In this document: piece by piece, positions 9,663 through 19,738 of the stretch
How the letters are laid out: every line of letters begins with the position of its first letter
Numbering within the stretch: the stretch's first letter is position 1
Assembly: GCA_034698045.1 (NCBI GenBank)
Contig: JAQGAU010000999.1
Location: 1-22,124, forward strand
Reading direction: 5' to 3'
DNA from: Paramacrobiotus richtersi
Lineage: Eukaryota > Tardigrada > Eutardigrada > Parachela > Macrobiotidae
Length of the DNA stretch: 22,124 nt
Position numbers and translations under genes: made by a program
The notes under the pieces: model-generated
Database searches by the model: none
What the model was told of the DNA's origin: nothing
The model's input: the letters and a program-made list of their open reading frames with translations, nothing else

Positions 9663-9992
9663 CTAGAAATATCAGATGCAGAATCTACTGGTAAACTGAG
9701 ATCGAAAAGCCTTGTGCTGAGAAAATCAACAAACAATCTGCTGATTAGTGAGGCAACATCTGTGCTATCCACTGGATCGAGAGATTCAATTTTCGTAACG
9801 AGTCCAGAATTTATGGAAGCTTTGCAAAGTCTCGGTGGTAAAATCGACCAAGCTGGCGGTGCTGCTGATTCAACAACGTGCAGAAGTTAAAACCGTAAAC
9901 GGGAAGTTAGCTGACAGCATTCTTCGTACTCCTTAGATTCCAGCAGTAAGGAGTTTGATCAGAAACGCCGGGAAATGCAATCGGTAAATTGA
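9663..9992 (+). pseudogene. Decayed coiled-coil coding relic
   Basis: Protein-like reading runs through three blocks that change frame twice. 9663-9890 contains VTSPEFMEALQSLGGKIDQ. 9862-9936, shifted by one, reads LLIQQRAEVKTVNGKLADSI. 9936-9992, back in the first frame, reads DSSSKEFDQKRREMQSV. Stops fall at 9888, 9934 and 9990. The heptad-like pattern and the PEF...L..L spacing recall the coiled-coil exon of PDZ-B (LPEFQKVLDYLSQL). It lies 480 bases upstream of PDZ-C. I read it as a dead exon, possibly related to the PDZ-B insert. No start or promoter was found. Confidence 0.35.
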
Positions 9993-10329
9993 GATGGACT
10001 GATAGACTCCCAGTTCTGTATGATGAAATCAGGAGCTGGAGCTGTCATAATTATCACATAGGTAATGGCGATGCGTGTGGACTTGAATGATATGTATGAC
10101 CAAACGATAAATTCTGAGCTGTTTTGTGGACTTTTGGGAATTAACTTAGGCAGTACTGTAGGATTCAGTCAGTAATAACCGATTATTGGTTTGCAACACC
10201 ACAAACAATACCATACATTCGCAAGCCCGGTTGATAGTCTGTATGAGCTGAGATACACGTCATGCACAATTTTGCGATTCACGTACCCTGCAGCGCCTCC
10301 AGAAACCCACGCCAGACGCCGTGCAGGCC

Positions 10330-10474
10330 GTATTGATTTTATCATGGAACTCTGTGAGGGTGTCTGTTCAGTCGAGCTACCGCATTATGTAAGCAGATTG
10401 CAGTTTTACTATTGTAACCTGCAGCTAGCTATCAGATGTGCCCACACAGATATAGTTTTGTTCATCTCATAAAA
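10330..10474 (+). promoter_or_regulatory. 5' region of PDZ-C with a short 5'UTR intron
   Basis: It carries the TATTGATTTT and CTGTTCAGTC elements shared with PDZ-A and PDZ-B. A likely 47-base intron runs from GTAAGC (10389) to ATCAG (10435), followed by ATGTGCCC. No TATAAA is seen at the position of the PDZ-B TATA box; the matching spot reads CAGAAAC. An upstream ATG at 10436 is in frame with the main ATG at 10475 and would add 13 residues. Confidence 0.4.
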
Positions 10475-11470
10475 ATGAACAGTTCTGGAGCGCGTTTCGA
10501 CCGTTCTAACTCAGAAATTTGTAAGCAGCGAGAATGCCGAACAATTGTTCTCCAACGACAACATGGTGAACACAGGCTGGGATTCGAGTTCGTGAGTGCT
10601 GTAATTTAGCTGCCTAATGATAACTGCTTGTCTTTTGTAGTCTGTTCTTCTAAAACATAAGAGGTAAAACAACTAAGCATGTTGTTGGACAACTGATTTT
10701 CTGTTGATGGCGGATATGTGAAAAACTGATTTTACGTTGTTAGTTGGGTGGCGACGGATCATCGCCTGTTTATATCTACGGTATCGCAGCCAACGGAGTG
10801 GCCGCAAAAGATGGTAAGTAATATTGTTACTTGGCCATGGTGCGTTGTATCATGTGTAACTTAAAGTGCAGAATTCCAAGTTGTACCGTACTGTACACCA
10901 GTATCACAAATATCAACAGCCGAACAGTCAGCGCAGAATGTCATCGTTTCTGAAATCATGCAGTTTTACTTCGAAAGGTGCTACACAGCCTACAATAATA
11001 AAATAATTTTTATGTTTTTGCTTTTAAAATATTGTAAATAAAATCAAATTCCTAAATCGACTGCGCCAATAAAAAACGTTGTATATTCTACTTTTGGAAA
11101 TAATGAAAGCGCTATCTTACTATAGTCGTCAAGTACGTCAGTACAAATAACTAACTCATTAAATAGGTCTAAAAATTAGTCCACTGTTTGTTGAACACAA
11201 ATTCAACGAAAACTGCCAGCCAGCATCTTTTTAGGTCGTTTGAAAGAAGGCGACCATATAATCTCCGTCAACGGAATAAGTCTGGAAGGGGCCACATATG
11301 ATCGCGCCTTGAGCGTTTTCAAGGGCCAAAGCGCCAACGACACAGTCACACTAGTGGTCACCCGTTATGCAATTACTGCACTGATTGGCAGAAATCCGGA
11401 ACTGGACGGTAAATCCAACATAAATTCCCTAAATGACGCGGCGGCATCTGGAGTGCGGCGGCGGCGTTAG
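10475..11470 (+). CDS. PDZ-C: small single-PDZ-domain protein with C-terminal tetra-arginine
   Basis: Exons 10475-10591, 10744-10813 and 11235-11470 give 140 aa with the same phases (0 and 1) as PDZ-A. The PDZ domain reads CRTIVLQRQ, loop RLGFEF, LGGDGSS, YIYGIAANGVAAKDGRL, EGDHIISVNGISL, aB helix starting TYDRAL, and NDTVTLVV. A 30-residue tail follows, ending ASGVRRRR like PDZ-A. Tyr sits at the ligand-specificity position where class I domains have His; Tyr at this place is known from the nNOS PDZ domain. No signal peptide is seen, so it is probably intracellular. PDZ-A is its nearest relative: the second introns of both genes share long blocks (for example CAGTATCACAA...CGAAC.GTCAGC), which points to a recent duplication or gene conversion. 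Confidence 0.85.
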
Positions 11471-12642
11471 CCGTGAGTGCGGTTATGATGGCTTCCATTT
11501 CCCAGGATAATCACCGGCCAGCGTGCTCATCCTGAAAGAATGCTGCTCGCCGCGAGAGCAGATAAGGATCACCAGAACAACCACCCTGGTTTCTCAGCTT
11601 CAGACTGTACTAATGAAAGAAAATTTGCGCACATTCTTATTATAGGTCTTTAGTTTGAACCGATTGACGCGCTCGTCCTTTTTTTCGACAGGAGTTCTTT
11701 TGTATGTTTCTGAATGTCAGCGGCTTTGGGTCATGTTTGTGAAGAATAGCAGCTTTCGAGAGAATGTGTTTCGACTTGTTTAGATCTTTTTAAATGACCT
11801 GTGTAATGAAACCAAGATGTGGTATACCAGTAAAATTTCAATAACAGTTACTGTCAACATGTTAAATGAACGAACCTCAAAACTTCTACCGTAACTCGGC
11901 TAACGAATTCTATTCTGCAAACTGGCCCCCGAGCACTGAGCATAAGAGTGGTGGTTTGCGCACAAAGGGGTTCAGCAGCAATTTACCTCGCTTTTGTTTC
12001 TGTGTGATTCGTAGACTAGCTTTTACGGTACTAGAAGTATCGTGCGCTATATGCAATGAAATACTTTATACTGGCCAAATGATAGAACGAACTAAAATGT
12101 TTAGCTGCCTGGTGGATGCCGAGACCAGCTGGGCGAGATTTTTTTCGATAATAGAAATTTGAACATGGCAACCGGACAGATAAGTTTTCGTTTTGCGAGT
12201 CGTTGTCTATGTTTTTTTCCCTTTAGATGTGATCAAGAGGGTAAGACCGTACCCTAGGTCCGCTGTGAAACTTATGTGATCATGGCACGTAGCAATTCTA
12301 ACGGCAACGTGCATGCTCTTGGTCAGTAAAACTTAGTCTATTTGTATTGGTTCTTTACGTTTTCGTTGCTACTGTTGCAAATTCGCTATTTTCCCACAAC
12401 ACTGGTCAAAAACTGGAAAAAAGTAACCTGCTTTGGAGTGACACACTTTACCGTTTTTGAACAAAATATGTCTGCTAAGATTGTGCATGGACGAGGCGAT
12501 CCATTAGGAAGGAATATAAGATTGTTGAAATGTACTCATAATTAGAATATTACGGGATTAGATAATTTACGTTCAAGCAACGTTAACATGCAGTCTAGGT
12601 AAAGGAAGTTTTTCACACTTTAACGACTTGCAGCTGATAAGT
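11471..12642. other. PDZ-C 3' flank and intergenic DNA between convergent genes
   Basis: The proximal 150 bases resemble the PDZ-A 3' flank. Further on there are only weak open stretches (11866-12162 plus, 12342-12545 plus) without a recognisable domain, consistent splice joins or, in the latter case, an ATG. I see nothing I can support as a gene. The LDLa gene ends from the other side at 12643. Confidence 0.4.
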
Positions 12643-14193
12643 CTAGGTGTGTCCTTTCTGTTTGTTCCCAGCAACAAACAGCTGCGCAAGCTGGTCGGCT
12701 GTGGCTAGAAACTGCGATGGATTCGTTGAACTTCCTTTCCTCCCGTTTTCTGTCCAGGGAATGGTACCATTGCTGCGCTGAGGACAGGCCCGTAATCCTT
12801 CATCCGAATTATCCTTACAGTCATCCCGGCCATTGCACACCTGCAAAACAGCGGTTGGACCTGCTCTAATCACTCAACTAATTAAATGTACATACTTATA
12901 GAAAAAAGACTGCAACTACAGTATTCTGCTTGTAGAATCTTATTCCGGTTCCTTATTACTGCAATTTATTGTGGCTCACCTTTCTTCGATAAACGCAGCG
13001 CTCATTATCGCATCGAAACTGACCAACCGGACACGACGCACCGGTAAACTTCGCGGCACTTCTGGGTCCGGTGGTGCCGATATTCAGGTAATCAATGCAG
13101 TATGAATATGATGCCCATGTAGTAATTCCACAGTACAGATGCAACCAGGACGCTAAGATGGGCGTGGTTGTCGCCTTCGTAGGACGTTGCGTAGTGGTGG
13201 TACTGAAGTCCACGCTTCTAACTGGCATATTAGTCTGATCACGCAGTAAGACTGTGGTTAGCGTGGAAGATGGTGTTGTTACAGTGTCTAACGTAAGAAG
13301 TTGTACTGGAGTGCTGATGTTATCAGCTCTGAACGATAATATTAAAGAGCTTTGATCCTGGACATTGTTGAAGCCGGTTGTAGTAGAACTGAACACTGGA
13401 GCGAATGTGGAAGACTCGTTGGTCTGGGATCGTTTATTTCCAGCGAGAATCACACTAAGCAGCTCAGAACCGGTCGCTTGCGAACGGAGTTTCATAGGGC
13501 TTTCTGGTTGACTTTTCAGGTTCCCCATGTCGGGACTCTGAAGGCTCTCATCGGTGACTGGTGGTTTAGACATCCCGGGATCTTGCGAACGCGTTTGACT
13601 GATGAATGGTAGAACATCAGGCGAAGAAACAAAGGATTTCCAGAACAAAGTAGAGTCTTTGTGTTGCCTTAGTATGGGTCTGCTATGTTTGCTGTGCTCC
13701 TCGATTTCAACTGGAACTGCTTGCTGAACTGAGGTAATGTTAGAAGGAACTGATTTCTGGACTACATTCTCTTCGCTTCCGGTGTCAAGTCGGGCGCTCC
13801 GAGTAGTTTCAACGGGCTCACTTCGCAACAGAATGTTTGAATCGTTTTTCGTGCGCAGCAAATTCTCAAGTCCAGTGTTCAACAATGGCAAAGATACCAC
13901 AACCGTAGAACTGGAGTCGGTCAAAAGTGGAGTTTTTGTAGTTGTACTGGTCACATCACCAGCTGGATTAGGCGGAGAAGCTTGACCGTTTATCGCTTTG
14001 GACAAGGATGCCGGACGCTTGCCCTTTGGTTTTTGGAATGGAATAGAATCCTTCGAAGCAATCTTGGAAGGTGGCCGAAAGGACGTTGGAGCTACAGACT
14101 TCGATCCTGTGTTTGCAGCAGGAGCTGGAGGAGACGGTGAGGGTGTCGCTGCAGTTAGTGGATTGTAATCCCCATGGTACACCATCATACGGT
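12643..14193 (-). CDS. Ser/Thr/Pro-rich protein with one LDL-receptor class A module
   Basis: Exon 14193-12980 and last exon 12840-12643 join in phase 0 (donor AAAG/GTGAGC, acceptor TTTTGCAG), giving at least 468 aa from the ATG at 14188. Residues 1-375 or so are rich in Ser, Thr, Pro and Gln with poly-Thr runs, like a mucin stalk. Then one LDLa module spans the splice: CPVGQFRCDNERCVYRRKV joined to CNGRDDCKDNSDEGLRAC. All six cysteines and the Ca-binding acidic set (D-C-x-D-x-S-D-E) are present. A 47-residue tail without a domain ends the protein. LDLa modules bind ligands outside the cell, so a signal or anchor is expected, yet the first residues (MMVYHGDYNPL) are not one. A hydrophobic stretch (GWVLSAVFTVVMALFGAG) is encoded at about 14300-14245, but the intervening gap (26 bases) is too short for a normal intron. 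The 5' end is unresolved. Confidence 0.7.
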
Positions 14194-15781
14194 CTAGAAG
14201 AGAAAATTATTTCGCTTACGGCTAGACACCGGTCATATCGGACGTCCTGCGCCAAAGAGTGCCATTACAACGGTAAAAACAGCAGATAACACCCATCCAG
14301 GGTTTTCGAAAGTGACATGATGGATCTCCGTTGCTCTTTCGTCGGTCTGCGTGCGAAATGACCAGTTGATGTCTATTGTGCAGTATGGTCAAAAAGTTTA
14401 AACAGAGATGCCGCGCTCAAAAATTCTTGTTTCCATCCAATTTGTTTGGATGTTAAATCGATAAATGCACATAAAGAGGGCGATGATTCTGACGTCGAAG
14501 AAAGTCTGGAAGCGTTCTTGTGAAATTTAAATTGAATTTGAAAACTTTTTTATTTAATTTTAAAATTTCACAGTCATCGATATCCTTTTCGGCTGAACCT
14601 GGTTCAGAATCATCACCATCATTACTTAAACATATTTATTAATAGAAAGTTAAAACAAATTGGACTGAAACGATGGTTTTGAGGACGCGGCATCTCCGTT
14701 CAAACGTTTTGACTATATCGCACACAAACTGCAGTCACTGCGCGTCCAGACGGAGCAAAGGACACCGGAGATCCATCTTTTCACTTTCACAAAGCACTGT
14801 GTGATTACATCCGTGTACTGGCAACATCTCTTGCAAAACCATTGACTGCACCGGGATTTTCCCGTTCCACAACTTTATGCATTGATTAATTCAAGATCAG
14901 CCGCTGCACTTACCAAAAGCACAGTTACCGCCACGCCATAAACAGTACAACAGCATCCATACTTTAAGTGTCAACATCTTGGAAATACAATAAGTCGGCG
15001 GAAATAAACTAAAACAACAACAAAATCTTTCAAAAAGGGCATACAAGAGCAGCGGCAAACATTACTGCATGCATGTATGTTCAGGTTGAATGTAAGGTGT
15101 TACTGGGAAAGACACGACGAAGGCTCGTCTCAAGTGTTGTATTTTGCATTGTGCTTGAGCTATCTTGGGGAAAAATATGTCGATTATCATGACAAGGCAC
15201 ACTTCCGGCGATGCCATGCACTGCTGTAAAAAATCAACAAATTTTGCTCAAACGCATGGAGATGCTTATCGCAACCTGTTTTCTATTTAGATACAATCAC
15301 CGCTTTTCGCCTGACATCCCTTCCAGCTACGAAGCGCCTTTACATCGGTGTTTACAGTTTACATACGCTTAATTTGCAGTCTACAAGCGGACTCGTAGCT
15401 GACAAAAGAAATGCAAAAGAAATGCAAAATTTACTCCATCGAAGTTGTTGAGGTGAATATGACGCATAATTCAGGTCGCATTATGATTTTTTGTCAATTA
15501 TAATTGTCACGATTAGGGCAGCCCACCTCTTGTGGCAGTTGATGATAAAATCTGGCTGCCGCCCAACGTCGGCAGTTTAGGTTGGAACTTGGAACCACTC
15601 GCACGGTGACGCACACGCCACATACTCACAGTTCTAAATGTGCCAGTTGTCAGAATTTTCTTGTAGGAACTTGTTGATTCTGGATATCGATGTATTTCAA
15701 ATAACCAAATAACCAAAAAGCGATACATGTAGTTGTGTTTACCTTGTCCTTGCCACGAAAAGTCGAAAACTCACTGCTGCG
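14194..15781. other. Upstream region of the first MYND-SET copy; degraded duplicate of the 19.0-20.7 kb region
   Basis: No intact gene is seen. Parts align with sequence upstream of the second MYND-SET copy. An AT-rich fold plus GGCTGAACCTGGTTCA at 14520-14612 matches 19030-19118. CACTTCCGG.GATGC at about 15200 matches 20216. CCATCGAAGTTGTT at about 15435 matches 20294. GACGCCCA.CG.CGGCAG with AACCACTCGC at 15560-15605 matches 20389-20435. Where the later copy has an open minus-strand frame, this one has a TAA right after TCGATGGAG. An inverted repeat links 14308-14330 with 14766-14788. Confidence 0.45.
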
Positions 15782-16303
15782 ATGGACGGTGGACCGCACA
15801 TGGACTTTACGGGACGCAGTCTACAATCCAAACAATCCCAATCCGCCGTCCTTCTCCGCCGGAGACGTGATCCTTTCCAGTGACGTTTGGGTATGGGCGT
15901 TCAGGCTGCACGAGTATCCCAACATTTGTGCTTACTGCTTCACCGAGAAAGAACCCAGGGAACTGCGCATGTGTTCGGGATGCAAACTGCATCGATACTG
16001 CAGCACCAACTGCCAGGTAAATACCGTGAAACTGTGGTAGCATTATACGTCTTCAGTCGTCTGAGTTTTGTAGAAGATGGACTGGAAAAGGGAACACAAA
16101 CTGGAATGTACCATGTTGAAAGCTGTCACTCTTCGCGTTGGCACTAGTGTCCCTGATCACAAGTGCGATGTGCGATTCTGTGGACACTTTGTCTACTCCG
16201 TGTATGATCTTCTCATGGCCAAATTAGCCTATAAAGTCAAGGTACTAATTAGATGTTATTTGGGGACGGGTTAAGTTGATGGAAATAATGATGTGAAACG
16301 TTT

Positions 16304-16553
16304 CAGAGGCGGCGCCAAGTCCGGCCGAAGTGGGGGGGGGGGGCGAGGCGAGAACCCTTGCCGCCCGCTTCGCCCGTTCCGAAATCGCCAGAAATGACCA
16401 AAAAACGCTCAAAATCTAGAAACATATTGAAAAATTTTCCCACCAAAACCAAAATTCCAGCCAAAAGGAAAAATCGTTCGCCCGCGCCAGACGCGACTGG
16501 TGAACTGGCGAGGATGTCTTCTCGCCTGCTCGGCACCCCATCGCGCGCCACTG
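16304..16553. mobile_element. GC-rich 250-bp MITE-like insertion in an intron of MYND-SET copy 1
   Basis: This block makes the second intron 378 bases, against 155 in copy 2. It is much richer in GC than the surrounding intron and holds a run of 12 G at 16332-16343. Its ends are inverted: the left begins CAGAGGCGGCGCC, and the right, read on the other strand, begins CAGTGGCGCGCG. Both arms then carry AGGCGAGAA. CAGWGGCG termini occur in some hAT-type elements. No convincing 8-bp target duplication is seen. The open frame inside is probably incidental. Confidence 0.5.
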
Positions 16554-17153
16554 AATTAAGTTTCAATTACGAGTTCTATGATTTGTCAACTTGTGTTTTG
16601 GATGTTTCGCTGTTCGTAGAACGGTGTGGAAGAGGATGTCCCCGGGACGGGGAAAGCACGTCCACAGGATCTGTTGAGCTTGATGCCACGGTATCCAACG
16701 TTCGATGAACTGGACAGTTTGTACGTGATTTGTGCGTCGATTTCTCTACGTGTCTGTTACATTAATTAGTCATATTATTTAAAATGTTTAAGATGGATTA
16801 AATTAAACTTATCGACATGTTAGATTTTACCGAAATTTCAGTCTGGACCTGCCGAAGGAGCAATGTCCACCTGCGCATAAACTTTCCGCGCAGCTAACCG
16901 CCGCGGAAGTGGACGTGACGATGGCTACTTGGATCAAGAATTTTCGAATTGTCCGTTGTCTTTCTGTGCCGATTCGACTGAGCACCGCGGGACACATGCG
17001 TACGGTGGGGATGATCCTCCATGCTATCAACACTCCCTCCATCAGAGTATGATAGCGGTGTGCTCAGATGTCAACGTCATCCTTGTGAAACATGGACGAT
17101 GTGCGACGCTATACGCCGCCGAGGATATTAAGAATTATACTGGACTGCACAAC

Positions 17154-17504
17154 GTGAGTGTTTTATGAGGGAAAAACTATTTATTATTATTATAGCACTG
17201 CAGTAGCCAAACCCTTTTGAAGGGACTTTAGTGGCTATCGGAAATGTAGCTATCAGGCTCGAGACATGTTAACTGAGTACGACAAAACAGATGTAACGTA
17301 AATAAAACAGATAAATGTAATACGGCTTCATCAGACTTCATGCATCAGTTACAAAGTTAATAAATCAACCGGTTTAAAACGACTGACTAAATAATAGTAA
17401 TAATTAATATAAAAAGAAATAAATATGTGATGTGTAAAAATGAACAACTAAACATCATATGAAGTCCAGTAAGGGAGGCTACAACACATGAACGGTCTTT
17501 GCAG
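17154..17504 (+). other. Intron 4 of MYND-SET copy 1 with a nested hairpin
   Basis: A 351-base AT-rich intron. At 17204-17237 a stem TAGCCA/TGGCTA encloses a second stem CCCTT/AAGGG. I see no known RNA family. An ATT microsatellite at about 17180-17193 precedes it. Confidence 0.35.
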
Positions 17505-18769
17505 TTACGATACAAACTGTGGGACATTCGGGATGAGTACGTTTTGACCCGGTCTCTCCGTCGCGCCGCTTATAAGAAACGGTTTCCAAATCCATGCCAA
17601 TGTCGCAAATGCTCAAAGGAGTATGTAAGTGATCATTGGTCATTTCAAGCATCGTTTGCGCAGTCCATTTCGGAACTGATTCTGAATAGGTAAAGTTTGT
17701 TCTAAAACTGTATAACTGATTTTAAACTAGGAAGCGGAAATCAATCCCATAAAATGCATCACAATCGGCTGTACGGAGCGAATCCCCAGCGATAAGCGGG
17801 CGCTGGAAGCCTGTGTTCAGTGTGGTGCTTTCAATGCTGACCGACTGGTGCGATTGCAGCGGTTTATGCACGGATATGATGAGATCAATGCGGCCAAAAC
17901 TACGGGTAATACGGTGCAGGAGTGGTTTCAGAACGATGCGCTGCTGAAGGAACTAGACGCGGCTGCGTTGTTGCATCCGGATGCCCATATTCGGTATCTT
18001 CTCGGGTGGGGACTGATTCCGCTGTATATCTCGCAGGGACAGTATGAAGTGGCACTGAAACTGATACGGGATCTGGTGGCCTGTGTACGGTGAGCAGGAA
18101 CTTCCGGTTTTTTCATTTGTTCAGTAAACAGTAGAGTATTCCGTTCGTAATAATAATACCAACAGAGTCACAGACATTCGTGCGCGGGATAATGTTAGGA
18201 AAAGTATATTACCAGTACGATTGTGAGTGTTATTGGCGTCACAAAATCTTATCTGTGATGCCACACACCATTAAAATTCGGATTAAGGCAACTTCCTACG
18301 TACGTACACCGTAGGGGTATCATAAGCGCATCATTGTGGAACCACACCGAATGAATTCGTTCCGTCCGGTATGAGTTCTGTTTTGCAGCACGGTGTGCCC
18401 GACGTTCCACGACGGGCGGGCTGTCCTTTTGAAATTTGCCGCGGTCTGTCCCCTGGTGTGTCTATCTGCCATTGCGCGGAGCGATCACATCATCCTGTCT
18501 GATGCTGCAAAATTCCGCTTGAAATCCGTGTACACCAGTGTGCGCAACGCCAGTCCTGGGACTCGCCAGCAGCGAAAGAATGTGACAATATTATCCTTGA
18601 TCTGCAGCGTTACCGGGATGGACCAGTCGATGTGGTCTACTCTATGAATTACCAGTACCAGTACGACCTACATATGGTCCGCACCAGCGCACCTCTTGAT
18701 GACTTGATCGCCGTGTGTTCTGCTCGGTACTTTGATTTTCAACCTATGTTCCTGGTACCTTTGCTTTGA

Positions 18770-19738
18770 TTGTTAAATCTGTTACTGGGCTTCAGTTGAC
18801 ACAGTTGTAGTAATAAGCAACTTAGCAAGTGTTCGCGGAAGAATAACAAAGCAGTTTTTAACTTTGTGGTGGGTCTTCCGCTTACGAGGACACTGGCAAG
18901 CGAAGTTGATGTTTTGTATAGTCATTGTGGAGAATCCGGATTCACACGTCGCTGAAACGCCACTTGAGGTCTAGTTTTGAAAACACTAAAGAACTTCAGG
19001 AGGTCATCAGCAAAAAGCAGTTTTCCGAAAATTGTAATTTAATTTCTGAAAATTTAAAATTGTTTCGGAAATTAATTTAAAATCTCACAAAACATTCGCT
19101 GAGCTGAAACTAGTTCAAGCATTATCTTGTCACTGGCCATTATGCAAACTTTTAACTGGAACCGTAGGGCGCTACAGAATCTCATCTTACCTGCATCTTC
19201 ATTTCAAACAGATATATTATGTGGAACCGGTGCATGTAGATTGTATCAGTGGTGGAAAGGAAGAAACTATAATAGTTATTGTATAGTTCCGGCGGTCGCA
19301 CCACTTGTACAATTTACGGGATTCCCAGTGACGTCGACGACGAATGAAAGAGTGATGACGGATACCAGCAGTGCATACTTGCCTAATTCCACTTGCTCCA
19401 GCAATCGAACCTCCTAATTTAGAATGAACTGATGGAAGATTTTCCTGGCCGTCTTTTTGTTCAGCTGTGTCAGCCGCATGCTTCTACTGGTATCGGTAAC
19501 GTTACACTATGAACGATTAACAGATAAAGGTCAAGACAAAGAGAATCTACAGCATTTTGACTCGTTCGAGCAAATGTGGGGCAGATCTATCCTATCCCGA
19601 GATAAAAGGTTGACTGCATCAGTATGCCGAGTGGTGCTCACGTCCGGCAAACATCACATTTCGGATTTCCTTTTAGAAATCATCCTGAGCGAGCTGGATT
19701 TGTTTACTGGAAACGTGATCTGGTAGCGGCTAAGCGTC
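18770..19738. other. Intergenic region between the MYND-SET copies, with unassigned open frames
   Basis: A plus-strand frame with no in-frame ATG after its last upstream stop runs to 19726. It starts with a hydrophobic stretch (WKIFLAVFLFSCV...LLLVSVTL), just after ATG-AAC-TGA at 19426. The minus strand is also partly open, for example NVTDTSRSMRLTQLNKK near 19502-19418 and LPDVSTTRHTDAVNLLSRD near 19650-19540. These may be decayed exons of the minus-strand coding region just downstream of this stretch in coordinates. Strand and family are undecided. Confidence 0.25.

Larger units (their letters stand above)
15782..18769 (+). pseudogene. MYND-SET (SMYD-like) gene copy 1, frame-broken
   Basis: Seven exons: 15782-16016, 16074-16241, 16620-16720, 16842-17153, 17505-17624, 17731-18089 and 18389-18769. 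The first four match copy 2 in phase and nearly in length. Exons 1-2 encode a MYND zinc finger (CAYC, CSGC, YCSTNC, then EHKLEC). Exons 3-5 hold a divergent SET region ending in a post-SET CQCRKC. Exons 6-7 hold a helical C-terminal part. SMYD proteins are lysine methyltransferases, but the NHSCxPN and GEEL motifs are not recognisable here. Three lesions are seen. A 7-base tandem duplication follows the ATG, leaving it out of frame. Five extra bases near 17021-17026 cause a stop at 17050. A frame change in the last exon offers two ends (18647 or 18769; the latter reads KECDNIILDLQRYRDGPVDV). Confidence 0.75.

Noticed and set aside
13352..14289. Several plus-strand frames opposite the LDLa gene
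   Set aside because: They are antisense to a long Ser/Thr/Pro-rich exon whose low-complexity codons leave the other strand open by chance.
15782..15884. The ATG frame at the start of MYND-SET copy 1 (MDGGPHMDF...)
   Set aside because: It is out of frame with the conserved MYND coding sequence because of the 7-base duplication, and stops after about 33 codons.
16358..16708. A 116-residue plus-strand frame rich in Lys and Pro
   Set aside because: It lies mostly inside the GC-rich insertion in an intron and runs across the next exon in the wrong frame.
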